This document shows positions 35,858 to 43,246 of a DNA stretch of 64,000 nt, piece after piece (position 1 is the first letter of the stretch; each line of letters begins with the position of its first letter). The position numbers and the translations under genes are program-made. The DNA is from Litoribrevibacter albus (lineage in GTDB: Bacteria; Pseudomonadota; Gammaproteobacteria; Pseudomonadales; Litoribrevibacteraceae): contig NZ_BSNM01000016.1 of the NCBI RefSeq assembly GCF_030159995.1, positions 620,001 to 684,000 of the forward strand, in the 5' to 3' direction. Under the pieces are notes generated by a model. The model saw only the letters and a program-made list of their open reading frames with translations. It ran no database searches and was not told the origin of the DNA.

Positions 35858-37435
35858 TCAGTAGGTAAAGACATTTACGTTGTAGGTTTTGGGTATCATA
35901 TTATTCATTTTCTCTGTAAAGTTTGATATAGCAGCTTGTTTTTCTTTGGCTTGATTATGTCGTTTTAATTCATTTAATCGTGCAGCTTCTAATGCAAGCG
36001 CCTGTTGCCTTGCTCTCTCTTGTTGCTGCTGTGATTGTTGATACTTTAGGTTTTCAAGAGCTTGTATTCTTTGCTTTGTAAGTCGTTCAAGCTTGGATTT
36101 AATCTTTCTAGCTTGTTCCTGAGTTTTTGATTCATTACAAATATCTTTGTATTCCGCTAGGCTCATAAAATCAACAGTTACTGAGTCCAGACAAATTTTG
36201 TTCTTATATTCGCTCATAATTGATTGAGATTTCTTTTGTGCAATTAATGCTTTCTGATGAGATGCCATTGCATCCTTTACGATTGTGTCGGCTTTATTTA
36301 TGTAGTGATTAGGTAAAGTGATAGGGGTGAATGAGTTATTAACATTTAATCCTGTTAAAAGAGCATTGTCGTTTTTCGATAGGCCTATAGACCACCCATT
36401 CTTTATACCTTGATTCTCCATCCAAATTGCTTGCTTCAAGCTGCTGGATGTGTCGAATTCATAGTTTTGATAGACGTACTGAAAGTTAGTATAAGCCTTA
36501 TAAATCGCATAGTTTGTATGAAAGGGCGATCTCATTAGAGTCAGGGTTTCTTGATTCTTTTTGTCCATGGAGCCAGATTGTGATGTTAGGTTTATATCAT
36601 TATCAGACTCAGTAATTGTAGTAACGACCATATAAGTTATAGAATCAGACTTAGTATCTATTATACCTTCAGATAACTTATTTTGTGTCAGGTCTAGATT
36701 TGAGTAGTAAACTGGATGCTTGTCTTTATAGACGGCGAGGCTCCAACTGTTCAATGAGGCCGACTTTACAAACTCCCTGCCAAGGCCATATGCGTAACCG
36801 TCTTTGCATTCTCCATCCCAAAAAAACTCTAGGTTAGTTCCTTTGTATGTAGGATTGTCAAATCCATGTGTGTAAACCTTACATTCAACCTTCTTGTTTT
36901 TAGCTTGTCGAAAAACGGGCTGCTTTGATGCGGATACATTAGTGTTATTTGAATGCTCAGATAATAGTTTTTCTTCAATTTCTTTTATTTTTGCTAATCC
37001 GTCGTTATTTATTTTTTGTTCTATCTTAGCGTATTGAGCATGAGTAACTTTCTTCTCTAGGTAAAAGAGATAAAAAAAGTTGTTGTAATATAATGGTTCT
37101 TGTGAGTATGAATCTTCATCTAAATTAAATATATGATTGCCCACATATGGAGTAATAGACATCGTATCCGCCCAATGTGCAGTGTCTATATTTGTGGCTT
37201 TTCCATTTACAGGTTGAGAATACTTAACCTGTATTTCTCTGAATTTATCAAAATGGTTGCTAGCGGAATTAATTTGATAAATCGCTGATTCTGCCTGGTA
37301 TTTTTGCTGAAAAGCAATCGTTCTAACGTAGTATTTATAGTTGGATAAGTTCTTTTTATATGTGAGATTTGATACCCGATCATTTCCACATCCAAGAATA
37401 AGCAGGCTGAAAATAGCAATAATAAAATACTTCAT
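35858..37435 (-). CDS. Island-borne lipoprotein with C-terminal coiled coil, unknown function
   Basis: A 525-residue protein beginning MKYFIIAIFSLLILGCGNDR: a lipoprotein signal with Cys16 as the anchor. The middle contains a short MORN-like stretch (DGECKDGYAYGLGREF, about 230) and Tyr/Asn-rich beta regions. The C-terminal 120 residues form a long Gln/Arg/Ala helix (RKIKSKLERLTKQRIQALEN, QQSQQQQERARQQALALEAA), likely coiled coil. The base composition is low-GC, in keeping with the island. No known family was recognised. It may act in the envelope, perhaps as a surface-exclusion or phage-defence factor, but nothing proves this. Confidence 0.6.
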   Translation of the reverse strand: MKYFIIAIFSLLILGCGNDRVSNLTYKKNLSNYKYYVRTIAFQQKYQAESAIYQINSASNHFDKFREIQVKYSQPVNGKATNIDTAHWADTMSITPYVGNHIFNLDEDSYSQEPLYYNNFFYLFYLEKKVTHAQYAKIEQKINNDGLAKIKEIEEKLLSEHSNNTNVSASKQPVFRQAKNKKVECKVYTHGFDNPTYKGTNLEFFWDGECKDGYAYGLGREFVKSASLNSWSLAVYKDKHPVYYSNLDLTQNKLSEGIIDTKSDSITYMVVTTITESDNDINLTSQSGSMDKKNQETLTLMRSPFHTNYAIYKAYTNFQYVYQNYEFDTSSSLKQAIWMENQGIKNGWSIGLSKNDNALLTGLNVNNSFTPITLPNHYINKADTIVKDAMASHQKALIAQKKSQSIMSEYKNKICLDSVTVDFMSLAEYKDICNESKTQEQARKIKSKLERLTKQRIQALENLKYQQSQQQQERARQQALALEAARLNELKRHNQAKEKQAAISNFTEKMNNMIPKTYNVNVFTY

Positions 37436-37685
37436 TGAGTTGTCCTTGTTTTAATATATTTGCTAAATATCAAGATATGGAGGTTTCAGCTAATTTTTTG
37501 AGATCTGAGAATGACTTGTGTTAATAGGCTGCTTTTGTATCGACACGTAGCCCGCTAGCGATAGGGTAAAAAAGGGAATAATTAACTTTTTTTCTGCCAT
37601 GTTTATAAAGTCCTTGTGCAGCTAGATATCCTTCTAATGAGTCTACCTGCTTCTAAGGACTCAGGTAAAGAGTGAGGGCTTTGAG

Positions 37686-37703
37686 AAGAGCCTTTCGGCT
37701 CTT
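37686..37703. terminator. Hairpin beside the alpA stop
   Basis: AAGAGCC-TTTC-GGCTCTT, perfect 7-bp stem, in the 282-bp gap 37436-37717. It is not followed by a clean T-run on either strand, so termination is only possible. The rest of that gap holds no gene I can support. Confidence 0.4.
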
Positions 37704-37717
37704 TCGCTTTGGTTTGG

Positions 37718-37957
37718 CTATGGGGTGCTTAAGGCATCTGAGTCAGTCTTTCGTTCATCAGAAGATTCGATAGAATCAAAGTCTCGATCAGATATTTTGG
37801 TGGCAATCCACTCTTCCACTTCCTCTTCCACCCATGCAACAAAGTTTTTGCTGAGCTGTACTGCTGGTGGAAATTCGCCTTGCGTCATGTATTTGTAGAT
37901 GGTTGATTTTGCAAGGCTGGTTTTGTTCATTACTTCGCTGATTCTGATTAGTCTCAT
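37718..37957 (-). CDS. AlpA-family transcriptional regulator / excisionase
   Basis: A 79-residue helix-turn-helix protein of the AlpA (MerR-like) family: MRLIRISEVMNKTSLAKSTI, YKYMTQGEFPPAVQLSKNFV, AWVEEEVEEWIATKI. AlpA proteins in P4-like elements and CP4-57 regulate integrase expression and excision. The ATG at 37955-37957 has GGAG 9 bp ahead, so the open frame upstream is not used. It lies in the middle of the island, divergent from the JAB gene. Confidence 0.9.
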   Translation of the reverse strand: MRLIRISEVMNKTSLAKSTIYKYMTQGEFPPAVQLSKNFVAWVEEEVEEWIATKISDRDFDSIESSDERKTDSDALSTP

Positions 37958-38104
37958 GATTTTTAACTCCGTAGTTAGTGTCATGAGATTTCCGGGATCT
38001 GTAAAAGTCTACATGCTTACAGACCAAGAAGAGTCGATTGCAAAAAATTTCAGATACATATCATCAATGCGAATACACATCGATGAAAACTAAAGGAGAC
38101 TGTT

Positions 38105-38581
38105 ATGCGTAATCACTCCACACAAATGTACTTACTTGATCAGCCTGCTTCAGAACATCAGATCCTAGAAGAGGCAGCGATGATCATTGAGCAACGCCAC
38201 CTCAGAGAAGGTATTTATGAAAATCCGGCTGCTACCAAGGAATTTCTTAACTTTAAGCTCCACCAGCATGAACGTGAGGTATTCAGCGTTATGTTGCTGG
38301 ATAACCAACATCAGTTGATTGATTATCGTGAGTTATTCTTCGGGACTATCAATGCTGCAAGCGTCTATCCCAGAGAAGTGGTGAAAGCAGTAATAGATGC
38401 CAAAGCCTCTGCTGTAATCTTTGCTCATAATCACCCTTCAGGCATTACTGAGCCTTCGCAAGCAGATATCCAGATTACAAAGCATTTAACAGATGCGTTA
38501 AATCTGATCGATGTCCGGGTACTGGATCATATCGTCGTCGGTAAGGACTCTGTTTCATTTGCAGAGCGCGGCCTGCTTTAG
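38105..38581 (+). CDS. RadC-like JAB-domain protein
   Basis: A 158-residue JAB/MPN+ protein of the RadC type often carried by genomic islands (YfjY/YkfG group). The metal motif is intact: HNHPSGITEPSQAD (HxHPSG-x3-PSxxD), preceded by the helix FRELF-like region REVFSVMLLDNQHQLIDYRE. It lacks the N-terminal helix-hairpin part of chromosomal RadC. A strong ribosome site (AAAGGAGA) precedes the ATG. The role of RadC proteins is unresolved; in islands they may act in DNA processing. A terminator follows at 38681. Confidence 0.92.
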   Translation: MRNHSTQMYLLDQPASEHQILEEAAMIIEQRHLREGIYENPAATKEFLNFKLHQHEREVFSVMLLDNQHQLIDYRELFFGTINAASVYPREVVKAVIDAKASAVIFAHNHPSGITEPSQADIQITKHLTDALNLIDVRVLDHIVVGKDSVSFAERGLL

Positions 38582-38680
38582 GTCGATTAGTAACTTATAT
38601 TCATTAATTTTCAGTGCGTCGATATCTCCCTTCAATATCAGTGTAAAGCTTAAATGCACAATTCATTGTTATGTGAACTT

Positions 38681-38707
38681 ACGAAGCCCCGTTCTATGGG
38701 GCTTCGT
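38681..38707 (+). terminator. Rho-independent terminator after the JAB gene
   Basis: ACGAAGCCCC (38681-38690), 7-nt loop, GGGGCTTCGT (38698-38707). The stem is perfect but the T-run is weak. Confidence 0.65.
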
Positions 38708-38767
38708 TGCTTATGCTGTGCTTGAAGTGCCCATATCGGTGTATCTGACTAAAATAGGAGCTTTGCT

Positions 38768-39328
38768 ATGTCTGAAGTAGATGCGGTGAAAGATTTAGAT
38801 ACGGTTCGGTTAATAGGTCTCTTATTAGAACGGCGCTTTAGTAAACAAGTCTCAGATGTTTGGCATATAGGGTTAAACCTAGCGCTGAGAATCTCTGATT
38901 TGTTATCAATTCGATTTGAGGATATTAGTGACGATAGATTGATTATTAGAGAAGGAAAAACTGGGAAGACTGCAAACATCCAGCTAAACCCCAAAGCTAT
39001 AAGCATCATTAATAGGATTCAACAGGAGTACCCTAATCACGAATATATTTTTCAGTCTTATAGAAATCGCCAGTCGATTAACAGAGCTCCTCACCCTATC
39101 TCACGAAGGTATGTATCTAGAGCTTTTGCAGAGGTAGGTCAGGAACTAAAGTTGAATCTCGGAACCCATTCAATGAGGAAGACCAGAGGCTATCACTTGT
39201 ATCAAAATACCAAAGATATTGGTCGGGTCATGAAAATGCTCAGGCATTCTTCGGAAGGTGTAACTCTGAGGTATATTGGAATCACTCAGGAGGACGTTGA
39301 TAAGGATTTTGTGGAGCTGGAAATCTGA
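38768..39328 (+). CDS. Small tyrosine recombinase (catalytic domain only)
   Basis: A 186-residue protein equal to just the catalytic domain of a phage integrase: Arg in LALRISDLLSIRFEDI, then HSMRKTRGYHLYQ (HxxR), LRHSSEGVTLRYIGITQE with the His and the nucleophile Tyr. No arm- or core-binding domain is present at the N-terminus. AGGAG lies before the ATG and a strong terminator follows. With the main integrase it makes two recombinases in one small element. It could act on internal sites or resolve multimers; the target is not known. Confidence 0.85.
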   Translation: MSEVDAVKDLDTVRLIGLLLERRFSKQVSDVWHIGLNLALRISDLLSIRFEDISDDRLIIREGKTGKTANIQLNPKAISIINRIQQEYPNHEYIFQSYRNRQSINRAPHPISRRYVSRAFAEVGQELKLNLGTHSMRKTRGYHLYQNTKDIGRVMKMLRHSSEGVTLRYIGITQEDVDKDFVELEI

Positions 39329-39356
39329 TTGATGTTTCTTTTCACACCACATAGAA

Positions 39357-39390
39357 CGAGGGCTCCGTTGCCCTCGATTCTATTTTTTTT
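39357..39390 (+). terminator. Rho-independent terminator after the small recombinase gene
   Basis: CGAGGGC (39357-39363), TCCGTT loop, GCCCTCG (39370-39376), then ATTCTATTTTTTTT. Confidence 0.88.
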
Positions 39391-39425
39391 GATGCCTACA
39401 TTATCTTTAAAAAAGGCTTGTTTGG

Positions 39426-40112
39426 TTACTTTTGACTATAACCAATATTTCGTCCAGGATAGCCAAAAGCTTTCGTATCGGCCTTAGCAAGATAAGCTAC
39501 TCGCCTAAAACATTCCCTTAGGCTTACCATAAAAGCATCATGCTCTTCTTGCGTGGGATTGGTCTTTTTATAGTTGATTGAATACGAACAATTCTTAGGA
39601 AAATATACTAAGCCGTCATACCACATGGTCTGCATTCCCAATGCGCTAGCCCAAGCCCTATTGATACGATTAGCCATATTCTCATCAATAGCTCCATATT
39701 TACCTACATTACGATAAGCGTCTCGATTCAAAAAAATTGCTACATGGAAATGAGGTTTGCGACTTTTATCTATCTCTCTTACCCATACAAATCGCATATA
39801 GCAATTATGGGTTCTTGTATTCATGCGTCCCTTCCGAATAAGGTCTGCTTCAATTATTTCCCTCATCGACTTCACAAACCGAGTCATCAATCCATTACTA
39901 AACAGATCTCCTGTGAAATGTTCAGGTATGCGAAGATCAAATCGAATAACCTGACTTCTTGGATACTCTTGGAGAGCCTTACGAAACACTTCGCTGATAA
40001 TTTCTAGATATTCTCTTATGTAAGGCTGATGCTTCAACAGAAGAGGAAGTCCTAAGAAATCATTGCCTGTGAACTGGTTAAGATTACGGTTCTTTGGATG
40101 CTTTGTGTTCAT
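39426..40112 (-). CDS. Inovirus-type Gp2 / YagK-YfjJ replication protein
   Basis: A 228-residue protein of the YagK/YfjJ C-terminal domain family (Inovirus Gp2), found in filamentous phage and in P4-like or defective islands. It shows an HUH-like metal motif KPHFHVAIF (His121, His123), and motifs MRFVWVREIDKSRKPHFHVA, IDENMANRINRAWASALGM and SYSINYKKT. Rep proteins of this kind start rolling-circle replication by nicking at an origin. The 358-bp non-coding region just upstream is repeat-rich and may be that origin. Confidence 0.82.
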   Translation of the reverse strand: MNTKHPKNRNLNQFTGNDFLGLPLLLKHQPYIREYLEIISEVFRKALQEYPRSQVIRFDLRIPEHFTGDLFSNGLMTRFVKSMREIIEADLIRKGRMNTRTHNCYMRFVWVREIDKSRKPHFHVAIFLNRDAYRNVGKYGAIDENMANRINRAWASALGMQTMWYDGLVYFPKNCSYSINYKKTNPTQEEHDAFMVSLRECFRRVAYLAKADTKAFGYPGRNIGYSQK

Positions 40113-40470
40113 GTTTAGCCTCTATGTAAATTAGAATCTGTACTTGTTGTACATAGAGGCTCTGATGTATGTATCTTTCTATGTGTCTGGTTAATAGCTT
40201 ATCTAAATTTATTATTTCCTAAAGATGGCTTCTAAAAGAGCCATCTAGATTATAAAAAGACTAAACAATACTATTACTAACCGACAATTTTTGAGTCGTG
40301 AAGAGGCTTAAGGTATGAGAGTTTTGAGTTTAATGTCCTTCAACCCAATGGTTTGGATTACCCGATAGTTAGAGGCTGATATAACTATCGGGTATGGCGT
40401 AGAGGCCTTCCTGTTCTAGTGATGTGGTCGAAGCTAAAAATGTGTTCACTTGGACTGTGTGAAATATCAG
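40113..40470. other. Repeat-rich non-coding region of the island, candidate replication origin
   Basis: No gene was seen. Three inverted repeats: AGCCTCTATGTA/TACATAGAGGCT (40117-40128 and 40150-40161), AGATGGCT/AGCCATCT (40223-40230 and 40239-40246), and TACCCGATAGTT/AACTATCGGGTA (40359-40370 and 40383-40394). In addition AGAGGCT/C occurs four times in one orientation (40155, 40302, 40371, 40401), like iterons. Placed directly upstream of the Rep-like gene, the region looks like a replication or regulatory site. Confidence 0.45.
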
Positions 40471-40890
40471 CTAATACGCTGTAGATTGTCCTCTATAGCG
40501 CTTTTCGTATAGATCGCCTAATTCTTCACACAGCTTATTATAAACCTCGGTTAGCTCTTCACTTGTCAAAGGAAGAATTAACTCAGGCATCTCTCTTCTG
40601 TCTTTATTTGTTGAGCCGCGCATAATTCCTCCAGTTATTGATCTAACTTTTAGAATCATTTCATTCTGTCTTGTTAAGTCGTGAAGGCTGCTTAGTGCTC
40701 TAGGCAAGCGGCGAGCGCTGATTTTTTTGCTGAGCTTTCCTTGATCCCTAACATACTTAGCTAGGAACTCAGGTTCTAATGCAGAACCTTCTCCTGTCGC
40801 GTCCCAAAAAATATAGTTATCAGTCTGTATGAAAAATTGTGATTGTCCAGAAATTTTTCCTATAATTAGATTTACAGTAGCTTTTTCCAT
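40471..40890 (-). CDS. Unrecognised island protein
   Basis: A 139-residue soluble, basic protein (MEKATVNLIIGKISGQSQFF, NYIFWDATGEGSALEPEF, SKKISARRLPRALSSLHDL). It has no signal peptide or membrane segment. The C-terminal half is helical (LTSEELTEVYNKLCEELGDL). It is divergently transcribed from the 304-residue protein across 88 bp that contain the inverted repeat ATAAC/GTTAT (40904-40918) and a near match GTAGTTAT/ATTACTAC. No family was recognised. The divergent layout suggests shared control. Confidence 0.55.
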   Translation of the reverse strand: MEKATVNLIIGKISGQSQFFIQTDNYIFWDATGEGSALEPEFLAKYVRDQGKLSKKISARRLPRALSSLHDLTRQNEMILKVRSITGGIMRGSTNKDRREMPELILPLTSEELTEVYNKLCEELGDLYEKRYRGQSTAY

Positions 40891-40978
40891 TTATAAGCCT
40901 TAAATAACAAGTAGTTATGATTTGTTGTATCTACGAAATTACTACGTTTTTTTATTAAATAAAAGATGAAAATAACTA

Positions 40979-41893
40979 ATGTTTACTAATGATAAATCAT
41001 CAATAAACAAACAAAAAGATAGCTCAATTCCAACGGATATTATATCTAATAGTAATGATATTAGAGAATTAATATGGCTATATCACGAGTTGTTTAGGTC
41101 TCGGCCGTATCGTCCAGTTGTGCATGTAGAGGCTAGAGATGAGTATTTTCAGGCTATTAATGAGGAGCTGCTGTCTCGGCACTTTAACTCTATTGAGGAT
41201 AGGAATTTCTTTGTTAATGATGTTCGGTCTAAGTGCAGGAAAAGTCTCGTTCCGGATCATGCTTTGTCATGGATTGGAAAGAAAGATGAAAGGCTTAGTT
41301 TATGGTTGTGGTTTAGGCTGCGTTCTTCGGAGGGGCTTGAGTTTTCAAGTGAAGAAGTTGTATCTCAACAAACTCGTTACAGGAAGATAGTGACGTACTT
41401 TGATCGGCTGGAGGTGCCAAGGGCTGAAAAGCTTCGTATAATCTCTGACTTGAATAAGCAGTGGTCTACTAAGTGTAGTTTTAGTCAGGGACATTTAAGT
41501 TGGTTGGTTGATGGAGGAAAAGAATTAGGGTTGTGGGCTGTCAAGTATCTCAAGAAAAGAGATTTGGTTGGTGATTGTTATTTTTGTGCTCCAGAAATTT
41601 TAGTGCATTTCAAATCGCCTAGTCAGCAGGCTATTACAATAATGGATCAGCTTGAGTTACCCTTAGAAGATCTAACGGTTTTAGTTGAAAAAATGCACCG
41701 TGCATGGGTGCAAAAGGCTAGTAGGGATAGAAAAGTAAAGAAGCTTTCAGGAACTAAGCTTAAGGTATCTAAAGGTTCGTTAGCTAAGCTGAATGAGATA
41801 TCTGAATTTTTAGGACATAATGATCTTAACCGAACCATTAATAGTCTTATCGATACGCAGTATGCGATTCTCAAAAGCGGGTGGAAAAAGTGA
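40979..41893 (+). CDS. Island protein with three internal repeats and a C-terminal ribbon-helix-helix-like segment
   Basis: A 304-residue protein with no recognised family. A unit of about 28 residues appears three times: around 56-88 (SIEDRNFFVNDVRSKCRKS), 138-165 (VTYFDRLEVPRAEKLRIISD) and 219-246 (IMDQLELPLEDLTVLVEKMH), and copies two and three are each preceded by an LSW motif then LSLW or LGLW (LSWIGKKDERLSLW, LSWLVDGGKELGLW). The C-terminus (residues 259-290: KVSKGSLAKLNEISEFLGHN, then DLNRTINSLI) looks like a ribbon-helix-helix DNA-binding domain. It is the last gene before attR, a usual cargo place. Confidence 0.6.
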   Translation: MFTNDKSSINKQKDSSIPTDIISNSNDIRELIWLYHELFRSRPYRPVVHVEARDEYFQAINEELLSRHFNSIEDRNFFVNDVRSKCRKSLVPDHALSWIGKKDERLSLWLWFRLRSSEGLEFSSEEVVSQQTRYRKIVTYFDRLEVPRAEKLRIISDLNKQWSTKCSFSQGHLSWLVDGGKELGLWAVKYLKKRDLVGDCYFCAPEILVHFKSPSQQAITIMDQLELPLEDLTVLVEKMHRAWVQKASRDRKVKKLSGTKLKVSKGSLAKLNEISEFLGHNDLNRTINSLIDTQYAILKSGWKK

Positions 41894-42019
41894 GTTCTTT
41901 ATAAGTGCTTAATGAAATTCATATGGTGAGTGTATTGGTGGGTAATTGTTGTATTTTTCTAAGTAAAGATCATTTAACTAATTGAAATTATTTGTATTTG
42001 CTCTAAGTAATCAATATTA

Positions 42020-42035
42020 AGATTCAGAATATTGA
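42020..42035. repeat. attR of the yicC island, with the displaced native yicC end
   Basis: AGATTCAGAATATTGA, identical to attL, followed by ATAA. Read in the yicC frame, ATTCAGAATATTGAATAA encodes IQNIE then stop: the original gene end cut off by insertion. Confidence 0.88.
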
Positions 42036-42043
42036 ATAATCAC

Positions 42044-42718
<675 letters not shown>

Positions 42719-42867
42719 AATGACATGGATCGCTCCCACTCTTAGCTAATTGTCTGGTATTTGTGCAATGGCTTAGATAAAATGTGGGGTCTTTCAGAAT
42801 TTAGTCGATCACTGTGATGTAGCAAGTGGTCGATATTAACGAATCCAATAGTGGAGATTGCCCGGAA

Positions 42868-43089
42868 ATGGCTCGAGTTACAGTAGAAGATTGCTTGGAT
42901 CATGTAGATAACCGTTTTGAACTAGTGATGGTAGCGACCAAGCGCGCTCGCCAACTAGCTACAGGTGGTAAAGAGCCTACGGTACCTGAAGATAACGACA
43001 AGGTAACCGTAATTGCATTACGTGAGATTGCCGAAGGTACTATGACACCTGCGATGATCGAGGCAGAAGAACGCGCTTCTGCTGAGTAA
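42868..43089 (+). CDS. rpoZ: RNA polymerase omega subunit
   Basis: A 73-residue subunit that promotes assembly of RNA polymerase and forms part of the ppGpp site. [20 protein letters not shown] and [15 protein letters not shown] are diagnostic. The frame is open from 42826, but the ATG at 42868 gives the family N-terminus. It sits between gmk and spoT, placing a ppGpp target beside its synthetase. A strong terminator follows. Confidence 0.96.
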   Translation: MARVTVEDCLDHVDNRFELVMVATKRARQLATGGKEPTVPEDNDKVTVIALREIAEGTMTPAMIEAEERASAE

Positions 43090-43098
43090 GCATTACCC

Positions 43099-43128
43099 AA
43101 CGCCGACTTCTTTAAGTCGGCGTTTTTG
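43099..43128 (+). terminator. Rho-independent terminator after rpoZ
   Basis: AACGCCGACTT (43099-43109), CTTT, AAGTCGGCGTT (43114-43124), TTTG. A perfect 11-bp stem, so spoT needs its own promoter. Confidence 0.92.
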
Positions 43129-43246
43129 TCTCTGTTTTATATAGACTTTTCTAGACTCGTCACTGTAAATAGGTTATTTAAATAGGTCTGTTATATAGAT
43201 TGATTTGTTTAGACAAGTTACACGCCGCATTTGAAGGTTTTCCAGA

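Larger units (their letters stand above)
33702..42035. mobile_element. 8.3-kb integrative genomic island in the 3' end of yicC
   Basis: Bounded by the 16-bp direct repeat AGATTCAGAATATTGA at 33702-33717 (attL) and 42020-42035 (attR). The integrase is the first gene inside attL. The content is AT-rich and unlike the flanks. It holds a P4-type integrase, two small hypothetical genes, a lipoprotein, AlpA, a RadC/JAB protein, a small tyrosine recombinase, a Gp2/YfjJ-type replication protein and two unknown divergent genes. The same site is used by Vibrio mobilizable islands of the MGIVflInd1 type; no relaxase or oriT was seen here, so mobility in trans is a guess. Confidence 0.88.

Noticed and set aside
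37718-38581. AlpA and JAB gene as a toxin–antitoxin pair
   Set aside because: Divergent layout is suggestive but AlpA and RadC-like families have other known roles in islands; no toxin motif was seen.
33702-42035. tRNA or tmRNA gene as the island's integration target
   Set aside because: No cloverleaf or CCA end was seen at either att site; the att sequence is the last codons of yicC.
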